NCBI GenBank assembly: GCA_021731405.1 | Contig: JAKFXN010000005.1 | Span: forward strand, 124,001 to 188,000 | Reading direction: 5' to 3' | Source of the DNA: Candidatus Parcubacteria bacterium | Lineage (GTDB): Bacteria; Patescibacteria; Paceibacteria; UBA9973; UBA918 | Length of the DNA stretch: 64,000 nt | Shown here: positions 26,777-33,719 of the stretch, piece by piece | How the letters are laid out: each line of letters begins with the position of its first letter | Position numbering within the stretch: position 1 is the stretch's first letter | Made by a program: the position numbers and the translations under genes | Notes under the pieces: generated by a model | The model's input: the letters and a program-made list of their open reading frames with translations, nothing else | What the model was told of the DNA's origin: nothing | The model's database searches: none

Positions 26777-26825
26777 CACAAGTAGAAATAAGAAGAAGCA
26801 AAGCTTCTACTATATTTTACTTGTG
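26777..26825. terminator. Long imperfect hairpin, possible terminator
   Basis: CACAAGTA (26777-26784) pairs with TACTTGTG (26818-26825), and an inner AGAAGC/GCTTCT stem closes an AAA loop. It lies downstream of the dockerin gene and upstream of hsp20. There is no clear U tract, so termination is only a guess. Confidence 0.4.
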
Positions 26826-26887
26826 CAGGCGCTTAGCCATGATTCGACCCCGCAGGGAGAATCTGGCTGCAGCGAGCTGCCAAATGA

Positions 26888-26930
26888 GTAAAGAAGCATA
26901 GTGAAGTCTATATCTTTATCCAGTCCAGTT
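26888..26930. repeat. 43-bp direct repeat, copy 1
   Basis: Matches 27011-27053 with one mismatch in 43. Copy 2 covers the last codons and stop of the dockerin gene, so this copy carries a displaced fragment of that gene's 3' end plus downstream sequence. Confidence 0.85.
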
Positions 26931-26931
26931 T

Positions 26932-27005
26932 AAATGAGTAGACGAGCGTAGCGACTACTACGAATTTAGTTCCCGATTTGTCCTCCTAAGGCAAATCGCT
27001 GGAAC
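26932..27005 (-). repeat. Bulged-hairpin repeat, copy B
   Basis: Same plan as copy A at 615-688: flank GAGCGTAGCGA and GAATTTAGTTCC, outer stem GTTCC (26969-26973) with GGAAC (27001-27005), CT bulge (26999-27000), and an inner stem of different sequence (CGATTTG with CAAATCG, 26974-26980 and 26992-26998) around an 11-nt loop. Both inner arms have changed together relative to copy A. Confidence 0.7.
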
Positions 27006-27010
27006 TCGAA

Positions 27011-27053
27011 GTAAAGAAGCATAGTGAAGTCTATATCTTTATCCTGTCCAGTT
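27011..27053. repeat. 43-bp direct repeat, copy 2
   Basis: Overlaps the 3' end of the dockerin gene (codons for NWTG and the stop) and continues 28 bp downstream. 123 bp separate its start from that of copy 1. Confidence 0.85.
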
Positions 27054-28949
27054 AAACAGCAATATAGAGAAGTCAGTTAAGTTAACCTTGCTGTCACTAT
27101 TAATGTCAGCTGACGGATCAGAATTACCGCCATCGGAATTCCACCAGAAAAGTAGAATTGAGAAGTCAGTTAAGTTAACCTTGCTGTCACGGTTCAAGTC
27201 GGCATTAATAGGGCGCGCAGCTGATTGTCCCACACCGTAAAACGTAAAGTTTGAAAAGTTTGTTGAGGCACCAGAGGCCTGTACTGCCCGTGCGCGCGTT
27301 TTATAAGTACCAACAGAGAAGCCGCTGGTGTTTATTGTTGTTGACCATTGCCCGTTTCCGTCAGAAGTAACGGTTAGACTTTGCTTTGAAGCGGCTGACC
27401 CTTCCTTTTCATTTTCTATAGTTATTGTTGCGTCTGGTAGTGCATACCCGCTTAGAGTGAGTGTACTTCCTGGAGTAACAGGGTCAGGAGAAACTTTAAT
27501 AGTTGGGGCAAGGTTGATGTTTGAAAGCGCTGAAGTTCGAGCACCAATAACCGTAAATGAGGTACTAAAGGTAGATGAGCGCACTTGCGCAGTATCGACC
27601 GCATACACACCAAAGGTATACGCACCGCGCGCTATCTCATCAACAGTAATTGAATACACTCCCTGATTATCTGCACGTTCACTTGTTACCGCCTTCCCAT
27701 CAACAAGTGCAAAGACCTCACTTCGCGGAAAAGCGTAACCAGAAATAATTACCCGAGCATCTCCACTTCGATACGGTCCATCGGTACTTTCAAATCCTCC
27801 GCCAGCGGTGTTACCTGAACCTCCACCCGAACCACCACCGCCGCCGCCACCCGAGCCACCCGAACCAGAGGATCCACCTTGAGCAGGTGCAACTCCGTCA
27901 GAGCTTCCTGTCTCCCCTCCGGAACCTCCTCCGTCTCCGGTACCATTATTACCCGTACCGGTACCATCACCATCTACTTCTCCTTCGGTATTGGATTCAC
28001 CGGTTGGAACAGCACTAACGGCAAATTCGATTAAGTAATCATCGATGTTAAAGTTTCCTTCATCGTCAATACAGCGGACATAAAATTGTTGAATCGTATC
28101 TGGAAGAACTGAGACTACAACCGTGTGAAAAATAAGGCCCGTACCTGTAAAGGTGTTCGGCATTGAGGCATAACTTTGTCCTGGTGTAAGACTATACTTG
28201 CAAACTGCCAACTCATCAGTCTGAAGGAAAAGTTCGACACTCAAAGTAACACCGGTTACCGTACTACTCGGCGCACCATTAAAGCGATCAGGCGGAATCT
28301 CTTCTGTCGTATCGATTGGTCCAACACCAACACGGTTTACCAGCGAGATAGAAAAACTTGCATCTGCTACCAGTCCGCCATCATACACTTCGAGGCGTAC
28401 TTTTTTAGTACCCGTAGTTGAGGCGTTTATTACTGGTTCTTCATCGCCAATTATTGTAGTAGTACCAGTTGTGGTGGCAAACGTTTCACTAAACTCAAGA
28501 GATTTTGAAGTATGGTTTCCAATCTTCAATACCAACTCAGAACCAGAAGTGATTCCGGTCACGGGGTTAAGTGTGTACTTAATTGAACCAGGTGAACCGG
28601 GAAATATTTCAACCATATCCACCCCTGGAGCAAGAGTGCTGTCAGAGCTTCTTAAAGATCCATCTACCAACAATTCAACATTTCGCTCAGCTGCAAACGT
28701 ACTAGTACTTAGGACTTCAAAACCAGCAGGAAGCGTGACTTCAAAGTACCCTCCCGGAGAAACATTAGTGCCAATCTTAAACGAAAGGGTGTGATTAGAA
28801 GCTCGTAGTGGCGCCGAATCAGAGATAGTGTCTTTATATTCATTGATATTGCGAGCGAACAAGATATCTGGAAAAAACAGAAACAACGTCAGCATCAGAA
28901 TACCAACCGCTGCCAGTAAAAACGCCCAGGCTTTAACCACTAAAGTCAT
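27039..28949 (-). CDS. Surface protein with C-terminal dockerin
   Basis: 636 residues from the ATG at 28949; the longer frame upstream runs into the ABC exporter gene and is not supported. An N-terminal membrane segment (about 8-27) precedes a beta domain (about 35-190, starting NEYKDTISDSAPLRASNHTL) that is also present in the protein at 34932-36023. Then come a second Ig-like region, a very Gly/Ser-rich linker (about 330-390), two Ig-like domains, and a dockerin at the end. The dockerin has both calcium loops: DLNRDSKVNLTDF and DINSDSKVNLTDF, matching D-x-N-x-D-x-x-V-N-x-x-D. Dockerins bind cohesins, and a cohesin protein lies 0.8 kb downstream. The dockerin call is confident; pairing with that cohesin is inferred. 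Confidence 0.88.
   Translation of the reverse strand: MTLVVKAWAFLLAAVGILMLTLFLFFPDILFARNINEYKDTISDSAPLRASNHTLSFKIGTNVSPGGYFEVTLPAGFEVLSTSTFAAERNVELLVDGSLRSSDSTLAPGVDMVEIFPGSPGSIKYTLNPVTGITSGSELVLKIGNHTSKSLEFSETFATTTGTTTIIGDEEPVINASTTGTKKVRLEVYDGGLVADASFSISLVNRVGVGPIDTTEEIPPDRFNGAPSSTVTGVTLSVELFLQTDELAVCKYSLTPGQSYASMPNTFTGTGLIFHTVVVSVLPDTIQQFYVRCIDDEGNFNIDDYLIEFAVSAVPTGESNTEGEVDGDGTGTGNNGTGDGGGSGGETGSSDGVAPAQGGSSGSGGSGGGGGGGSGGGSGNTAGGGFESTDGPYRSGDARVIISGYAFPRSEVFALVDGKAVTSERADNQGVYSITVDEIARGAYTFGVYAVDTAQVRSSTFSTSFTVIGARTSALSNINLAPTIKVSPDPVTPGSTLTLSGYALPDATITIENEKEGSAASKQSLTVTSDGNGQWSTTINTSGFSVGTYKTRARAVQASGASTNFSNFTFYGVGQSAARPINADLNRDSKVNLTDFSILLFWWNSDGGNSDPSADINSDSKVNLTDFSILLFNWTG
27067..27191 (-). 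repeat. Two identical 31-bp segments in the dockerin repeats
   Basis: 27067-27097 and 27161-27191 are identical over 31 bp, 94 bp apart, and encode the DSKVNLTDFS core of each dockerin half. Identity at the DNA level points to recent duplication or gene conversion. Confidence 0.85.
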
Positions 28950-28959
28950 CTTATCTATA

Positions 28960-28965
28960 AGTATA
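28960..28965 (-). promoter_or_regulatory. -10 box (TATACT) of the dockerin gene
   Basis: TATACT in the context GTATACTTA, 10 nt before the ATG. The same 9-mer precedes the genes starting at 32470, 41027 and 53792 at similar distance. Confidence 0.5.
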
Positions 28966-29016
28966 CCCCGCACAAATACAAACAATATGTCTGGTCGTGA
29001 ACAACTTGTAACTCTT

Positions 29017-30783
29017 TTATTCAACCAAAAATCCACCAGCTTGGTGTTGCCACAACTGAGCGTAGTGACCTTGTTTCTGAAGCAGTGTCTCGTGAGTACC
29101 ATCTTCAGTTATTGTTCCTTCTTCAAGAACGATAATCCTATCCATTTCTCGGAGCGTCGATAGTCTATGAGCAATAGCAATAACCGTCTTACCTTCCATC
29201 AAAACATGGAGTGCTTTTTGTATTTCTCGTTCGCTGGTGCTATCGAGGGCAGAAGTAGCCTCGTCTAGGATAAGAATAGGAGCGTTTTTGAGCATTGCCC
29301 GAGCAATAGCTACGCGCTGCTTTTGTCCACCCGAGAGCTTTACTCCCCGTTCTCCCACAAGGGTGTCATACTTTTGTGGCAGTCGCATGATAAAGTCATG
29401 TGCCTCGGCCTTCTTGGCGACTGCTATAATTTCGTCCGAGGATGCGTCAGGTCTCCCGTAGGCAATATTTTCTCTAATAGTCCGATGAAATAATGACGGT
29501 TCTTGCGGTACCAGTGCAATTAACTCGCGAAGTGAGTCTTGTGTGACACTAGAAATATCTTGGCCATCAATACATATTCGCCCCTTTAAAATAGCGTGTT
29601 GTCGCAAAAGGAGTGACACAAATGTACTCTTTCCTGCTCCAGAAGAACCAACCAGTCCAATTTTTTGGTGTGGCAAAATTGTCAGGTTAAAATTTTCAAA
29701 CACAGCCAAATCATCAAATTTAAAAGTGACGTCTTTCCAATCAATACCACCGCCTTCTACTTTTAAGGGTGAGGCTGGGATCATATCAACTATCTCGTAC
29801 GGTAGCAGGATGTCATCAAGTCCTTCGCGTAATTCTCCGGCAGTCCTTGCGGTGGCGTTAAAGGCTCTTCCGATAAAGAGTAGTGAGCCAGTAATATTTG
29901 AGATTAGAGCTAATACAAGCACAAACTCACCGGTAGTGAGCATACCTTCGCCCCACTGCGTTACAAGCCGCCAAAACATGAGTGAAGCAAATACAAATAA
30001 GAGCAGGCTGTTTATCGTCAAAAGTTTCTCGGTGTACAGCCAGTTCCGTACCCCTTTTTCAAACTTGTTTTGCGTCAATTTTTGTACTTCAGTGAGCTCA
30101 TAGTCTTTCCGCACGTATTGGCGTGTAGTATGCACGTTTGAAAGCACATCCACCAAATACCCTTGTAGCAAGGAACCAGCTTCAGCATTTTCTTTCGCCA
30201 CAATAGCTTTTGTCTTAGCGAAGCGTTTATTAACTACAAAGAGTACCGTAAGGAGTCCAATAAAAATAATCCCCGACTGAGAATCTACAGTTAAGATGAG
30301 GGCAAATGTCACTAAAAAGGTAACGAGGACACTCAAATGTGCCCACAAAATATCTGGAATCATCTCATCAAACGCTGAGGTGACGTTTTTTATTTTATTG
30401 GTAATTGAACCGGCGAATCGATCAATGAAGTAACTATGACTATGCCTCATAATGTACGTCATTAGGGTATTAGTAGCCGTCTGATTACTACCAACAGTGA
30501 GGTGCGCACCTGCATATCCACTCACTCGATATATAAGCTGAACTAGTAGTATAAAAAATGGATATAAAAGTCCCCACATTAAAGCCGCGTTAAGGTCGTC
30601 CGCTTCGACAGCATCAATGATGAGCTTAAAGAAGTAGCTGGTTGATGCTCCTGCGGCTGACGCAATCACTACCGCGATTACTGCCAAAGCTGCCCAGCCC
30701 TTGTGCTTACCTATAATGTATATGAAAAAACGATACGGAGTATTTGGAATTGTTGTTTCTCTGGCGGAGGTGAGTGATTTCAT
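29017..30783 (-). CDS. ABC exporter, fused permease-ATPase (MsbA/MDR-like)
   Basis: 588 residues: a six-helix type-1 exporter domain (about 20-320) and an ATPase with Walker A GSSGAGKST, Q-loop in LIALVPQEP, signature VKLSGGQKQR, Walker B ILILDEATSALD and switch IAHRLST. Such half-transporters work as homo- or heterodimers and export lipids, peptides or drugs from the cytoplasm. No second half-transporter is adjacent, so a homodimer is likely. TATAGT lies 8 nt before the ATG. It is flanked by surface-protein genes, so export of a surface component is possible but unproven. Confidence 0.92.
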   Translation of the reverse strand: MKSLTSARETTIPNTPYRFFIYIIGKHKGWAALAVIAVVIASAAGASTSYFFKLIIDAVEADDLNAALMWGLLYPFFILLVQLIYRVSGYAGAHLTVGSNQTATNTLMTYIMRHSHSYFIDRFAGSITNKIKNVTSAFDEMIPDILWAHLSVLVTFLVTFALILTVDSQSGIIFIGLLTVLFVVNKRFAKTKAIVAKENAEAGSLLQGYLVDVLSNVHTTRQYVRKDYELTEVQKLTQNKFEKGVRNWLYTEKLLTINSLLLFVFASLMFWRLVTQWGEGMLTTGEFVLVLALISNITGSLLFIGRAFNATARTAGELREGLDDILLPYEIVDMIPASPLKVEGGGIDWKDVTFKFDDLAVFENFNLTILPHQKIGLVGSSGAGKSTFVSLLLRQHAILKGRICIDGQDISSVTQDSLRELIALVPQEPSLFHRTIRENIAYGRPDASSDEIIAVAKKAEAHDFIMRLPQKYDTLVGERGVKLSGGQKQRVAIARAMLKNAPILILDEATSALDSTSEREIQKALHVLMEGKTVIAIAHRLSTLREMDRIIVLEEGTITEDGTHETLLQKQGHYAQLWQHQAGGFLVE

Positions 30784-30791
30784 AGTCTGAC

Positions 30792-30797
30792 ACTATA
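30792..30797 (-). promoter_or_regulatory. -10 box (TATAGT) of the ABC exporter gene
   Basis: TATAGT (5 of 6), 8 nt before the ATG at 30783, predicting a very short or absent leader. The -35 is weak. Confidence 0.45.
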
Positions 30798-30809
30798 CCA
30801 GAAGCAGTA

Positions 30810-31613
30810 CTATTTCACACAGCGAAAACCAACCGCTGCTCCACTAAAGTTTGGGGGTGTTTGCGCATGTACCGTATAGGTACCAGCATCATCTTTACTG
30901 CCATAAAATCCACCACGAATAATTCCAAAAGCACCTGTTCCACTTGTCCAAAAATAATCCCCTTTTATTTCAGTGCTTGTCTCTTCTTGTGTGATGGTCG
31001 CCATTCCCGAACTATCAACTTGGCTCACATATCCAGTCCCTGGTAACTCTCTTCCCTGATACACCCCCTCAATGACATCATCGCTCACCCACTCCCACAC
31101 ATTACCAACCGTATCTTTTACGCGAGCGGCGGAAATACATGTTTCATACTCACCAGCTGCGCTAATGTCGCCACTTGCAATATTACAACTATCTTTTGTC
31201 GTTCCGAGGGAAAATTGATACCACTCACTCGCTGAGGGAAGTCGTTTGCCTGCTCTCGTACAAAGTATGGCTGCTTGCTCTCTGTCAACAAACCGCCATG
31301 GTTCATTACCCACCTCACTAGTAGGTACACAATCACTTTTTGAGAGATTTATTTCTGTATCATACTGACTTGAAGGATTGACGACGGTACAATCTTCTTG
31401 AACTGATGCTTCAAACTCATCTACGCACGTAAATGTCAGAGCCCCGGATACCGGTATCATCCCCGCAGGACAAATTTCTGTCTGTGTTCCAATGAGCGAG
31501 GCTAGCATAGTACCCCCTTTTCCAGTCAATGTGTCAGTAGCATCAATACTAAAAGTCGTAAGAATAAGGGCTACAAGAACCCCGCCACCAATTGTGAAGA
31601 CCTTCTTATACAT
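30810..31613 (-). CDS. Membrane-tethered FGE-fold protein, paralogue 1
   Basis: 267 residues. One N-terminal membrane segment (about 8-25) ends at SIDATDTL. The rest matches the SUMF1/formylglycine-generating-enzyme fold: CVDEFEAS, AAILCTRAGKRLPSASEWY, DTVGNVWEWVSD, GIIRGGFYGS and the terminal GAAVGFRCVK. Enzymes of this family carry cysteines just after the GGS motif; here the region reads GGFYGSKDDAGTY with none, so it is unlikely to make formylglycine. Several cysteines are conserved with the two upstream paralogues and could form disulfides outside the membrane. A binding role (C-type-lectin-like surface module) is inference. Last gene of the three-gene tandem array. Confidence 0.8.
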   Translation of the reverse strand: MYKKVFTIGGGVLVALILTTFSIDATDTLTGKGGTMLASLIGTQTEICPAGMIPVSGALTFTCVDEFEASVQEDCTVVNPSSQYDTEINLSKSDCVPTSEVGNEPWRFVDREQAAILCTRAGKRLPSASEWYQFSLGTTKDSCNIASGDISAAGEYETCISAARVKDTVGNVWEWVSDDVIEGVYQGRELPGTGYVSQVDSSGMATITQEETSTEIKGDYFWTSGTGAFGIIRGGFYGSKDDAGTYTVHAQTPPNFSGAAVGFRCVK

Positions 31614-31623
31614 ATATATGTAT

Positions 31624-31629
31624 ATTGTA
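31624..31629 (-). promoter_or_regulatory. Possible -10 box of FGE-like paralogue 1
   Basis: TACAAT, 10 nt before the ATG at 31613, inside the 38-bp gap between paralogues 1 and 2. Confidence 0.35.
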
Positions 31630-31651
31630 CCGCAAAGCTGCAGCGAAACCT

Positions 31652-32470
31652 TTATTTAACACACCGAAATCCAATGGCGGCACTAGCAAAATTCTGATCA
31701 GTTTGAGCATGTGCAGCATATATTCCGCCATCCGCACGACTACCATAAAATCCTCCGCGAATAAGCGTGAAGTACCCTGTTTCTTGTGACCAAAAATAGT
31801 CATCATGATAAATAGTATTTGGTTCTGAGGTAGTCAAAAGTGCAACTCCAGAAGAATCGGCGAGAGCAACATATCCTTCAGCTGGTAAAGTCCGGTTTTG
31901 ATACTGCCCATCTTTGATGGTTTCACTGGTGTGCTCCCAAACGTTACCCACCATATCAAACACACCAACGCCTGAAGTACAGTCTTTAAACTGGCCTGTT
32001 TTTGCCAACTGACCATCTGTATTACAAACAGCACCATCTGTACTACCAATTGCTGCCAAGAACCATTCTTCTGCCGAAGGTAGTCTCTTCCCCGTCTTTG
32101 CGCATAGTTCTACTGCTTGCGGTCGAGCCACTGAAGTCCATGGAAGAACCCCTTCTTCAGACACTGGTACACAATTTTTTTGCGAAATATTATGTGCGGT
32201 ATCTACCGTACTGGCTGGTGCTTCAATAATACAATCCTGACTTGGACTCGCTTCATACACATCGATACAAAAACTACCGCGTTCACTTTCTACCAGCTGC
32301 ATCCCAGCATCGCACTCTTCATTATTAATATTTGTAGCAAATATACTTAAAGCAGTTTGCGAGCCACGTAGGGTATCAGTGGCGTCAATAGTAAACGAGG
32401 TCAACAAAATAATCCCGAGCGTAACGAGTGAAAACCTGAGGCTCTGTGTGAGTATTTTTTTCATGCTCAT
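31652..32470 (-). CDS. Membrane-tethered FGE-fold protein, paralogue 2
   Basis: 272 residues, same design as its neighbours: N-terminal membrane segment ending FTIDATDTL, then CIDVYEASPSQDC, AVELCAKTGKRLPSAEEWF, FDMVGNVWEHTSE, TLIRGGFYGSRADGGIYAAHAQ and AAIGFRCVK. As in paralogue 1, the catalytic cysteines expected after RGGF are absent. The start has two in-frame ATGs (32470 and 32464); the first is taken because TATACT lies 7 nt upstream. Its own -10 box suggests that it can be transcribed apart from paralogue 3. Function unknown. Confidence 0.8.
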   Translation of the reverse strand: MSMKKILTQSLRFSLVTLGIILLTSFTIDATDTLRGSQTALSIFATNINNEECDAGMQLVESERGSFCIDVYEASPSQDCIIEAPASTVDTAHNISQKNCVPVSEEGVLPWTSVARPQAVELCAKTGKRLPSAEEWFLAAIGSTDGAVCNTDGQLAKTGQFKDCTSGVGVFDMVGNVWEHTSETIKDGQYQNRTLPAEGYVALADSSGVALLTTSEPNTIYHDDYFWSQETGYFTLIRGGFYGSRADGGIYAAHAQTDQNFASAAIGFRCVK

Positions 32471-32477
32471 ACCAATA

Positions 32478-32483
32478 AGTATA
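32478..32483 (-). promoter_or_regulatory. -10 box (TATACT) of FGE-like paralogue 2
   Basis: TATACT in GTATACTTA, 7 nt before the ATG at 32470 and just after the stop of paralogue 3. A leaderless transcript is predicted. Confidence 0.5.
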
Positions 32484-32485
32484 CG

Positions 32486-33301
32486 TTAGAGAATATCCCG
32501 TACGCAGCGAAAGCCCACACCAACCGCAGAGAAGTTGAGCGGTACTGCTATATTTTGTGAAAAGATTCCGCCATCTTCCCCACTCCCGTAGAACCCGCCA
32601 CGAATAATTCCCTGTACTCCCGTGCTGTTTACCCAGGCATAATCTTCCCCAAAACGAGCGTCTGGCTCAGTATGAGTAGTCAGTACTACTCCATCGCTAT
32701 CAACGAGCGTTATATACCCAGACTCTGGGAGACTTCTGTCTTTGTACGTACCGTCTGTTACCGTGTCGTCCATCCACTCCCAGACATTACCAACCACATC
32801 ATGGACACCAGTATTGGTTACACAATTTGCAGTTCCGGTAAGTTCTAATGTTTGACTCAAAAAACAAGCGTCTAGTTCAGTCTGCCCTAAGGCGACTTTG
32901 TACCATTCTTCGTTGGTCGGCAAGCGCTTACCCGCCCGAGCACACAACTGTTGAGCTTCGGTATAGGTCACATATTTCCAAGGATCAAGGCTTGGAGCAG
33001 AATGTGCACGGCAAGCCTCAGCCCCAATATTTACTTGTGTATCTACTTCACTTTTGATTTGTTCATACGGACACGAAGTATGTGGACTCGCTTCATAGAC
33101 ATCCATGCAGACACTGTGAGAGCCAAACAATATAGGTACTTCGTGTAGGCCACATACGCCCTGTGACTCCAAGACGAGCCCCGAAAGCCGACCACTAACT
33201 CCAGCCAGTTCGTCACTCGCTTGTATCCCTAATGTAGAAATAATAAGAGCCCCGACTCCAACCAAAATCGACTTAGGCAGCGCTTTCATTTCTCTGAACA
33301 T
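32486..33301 (-). CDS. Membrane-tethered FGE-fold protein, paralogue 3
   Basis: 271 residues from the ATG at 33301; an ATG at 33289 (MKALPKSIL) is an equally good start. An N-terminal membrane segment ends LGIQASDEL. The FGE-like part has CMDVYEASPHTSC, AQQLCARAGKRLPTNEEWY, HDVVGNVWEWMDD, GIIRGGFYGSGEDGGIF and GVGFRCVRDIL. It is the most diverged of the three but lacks the same catalytic cysteines. It overlaps the 3' end of the coiled-coil membrane protein gene by 29 nt (17 nt with the later start), which suggests translational coupling. Function unknown. Confidence 0.78.
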   Translation of the reverse strand: MFREMKALPKSILVGVGALIISTLGIQASDELAGVSGRLSGLVLESQGVCGLHEVPILFGSHSVCMDVYEASPHTSCPYEQIKSEVDTQVNIGAEACRAHSAPSLDPWKYVTYTEAQQLCARAGKRLPTNEEWYKVALGQTELDACFLSQTLELTGTANCVTNTGVHDVVGNVWEWMDDTVTDGTYKDRSLPESGYITLVDSDGVVLTTHTEPDARFGEDYAWVNSTGVQGIIRGGFYGSGEDGGIFSQNIAVPLNFSAVGVGFRCVRDIL

Positions 33302-33701
33302 ATATTTCTTTTACCTCTTTTCTCCGTGCACGCATAAAATCTAGAATATAGTTGAGTACAATGAGTGTTAGTAAAATAAAAAGAATGACGCTCAATATAA
33401 AAGTTGAGGTATCAAACGGTGCGGTCGATTGAGTATTCCCGACCGAGACAGCGATGAGTCTTTCTTTTGCCTCAAGCTCTGTCTCGAGTTCAGTAATGCG
33501 ACCTGTCAGTTGATTGAGTTCATTTGGCGCCACTCCGACAGTCACCCCAACTACGTTTGCAAGATGTTGCTCAGTTGTATTTGAAAGTAGCACGGTCTCT
33601 TCAAACAAAAGTCCACTATCAAACACCAGGGCAATCGCCAAAACACTCACCGTTACACGCAGAAAGCTATGGTAGAGGCTATGTTCAAGCGAATTTCTCA
33701 T
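33273..33701 (-). CDS. Small coiled-coil protein with two membrane helices
   Basis: 142 residues, no family recognised. Helix 1 (about 14-34), a Leu/Glu-rich coiled coil (about 58-82: LNQLTGRITELETELEAKERL), helix 2 (about 100-122) and a basic cytoplasmic tail RARRKEVKEIYVQRNESAA. Both ends are probably cytoplasmic with the coiled coil outside. It is first in the unit with the three FGE-like genes and overlaps the first of them, so it may anchor or organise those proteins; this is inference. Confidence 0.65.
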   Translation of the reverse strand: MRNSLEHSLYHSFLRVTVSVLAIALVFDSGLLFEETVLLSNTTEQHLANVVGVTVGVAPNELNQLTGRITELETELEAKERLIAVSVGNTQSTAPFDTSTFILSVILFILLTLIVLNYILDFMRARRKEVKEIYVQRNESAA

Positions 33702-33710
33702 ATACCTTAT

Positions 33711-33716
33711 AGTATA
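33711..33716 (-). promoter_or_regulatory. -10 box (TATACT) of the coiled-coil/FGE-like unit
   Basis: TATACT, 9 nt before the ATG at 33701, in the 18-nt gap after the preceding gene's stop. Confidence 0.4.
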
Positions 33717-33719
33717 TCA

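Larger units (their letters stand above)
26730..27038. other. 309-bp gene-free, repeat-rich intergenic region
   Basis: Between the hsp20 promoter and the dockerin gene lie a long hairpin (26777-26825), a GC-rich stretch (26826-26880) with a tRNA T-arm-like GGGGTCGAATC on the minus strand but no tRNA, two 43-bp direct repeats, and hairpin repeat copy B. No reading frame here looks like a gene. The mosaic suggests repeated insertion or duplication. Confidence 0.7.

Noticed and set aside
26831..26880. T-arm-like GGGGTCGAATC on the minus strand
   Set aside because: No acceptor, D or anticodon stem could be drawn around it, so no tRNA or tmRNA is called.
27039..29102. Longer start for the dockerin protein (upstream to 29102)
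   Set aside because: It would overlap the ABC exporter's 3' end by 86 nt and place 51 non-signal residues before the membrane segment.
30810..33301. Active formylglycine-generating enzymes
   Set aside because: The cysteines expected after the GGS motif are missing in all three, and no sulfatase is present in the window.
30810..33701. Diversity-generating retroelement with FGE-like target genes
   Set aside because: No reverse transcriptase or adenine-variable repeat pair was found in the window; it could only be supported by the rest of the genome.
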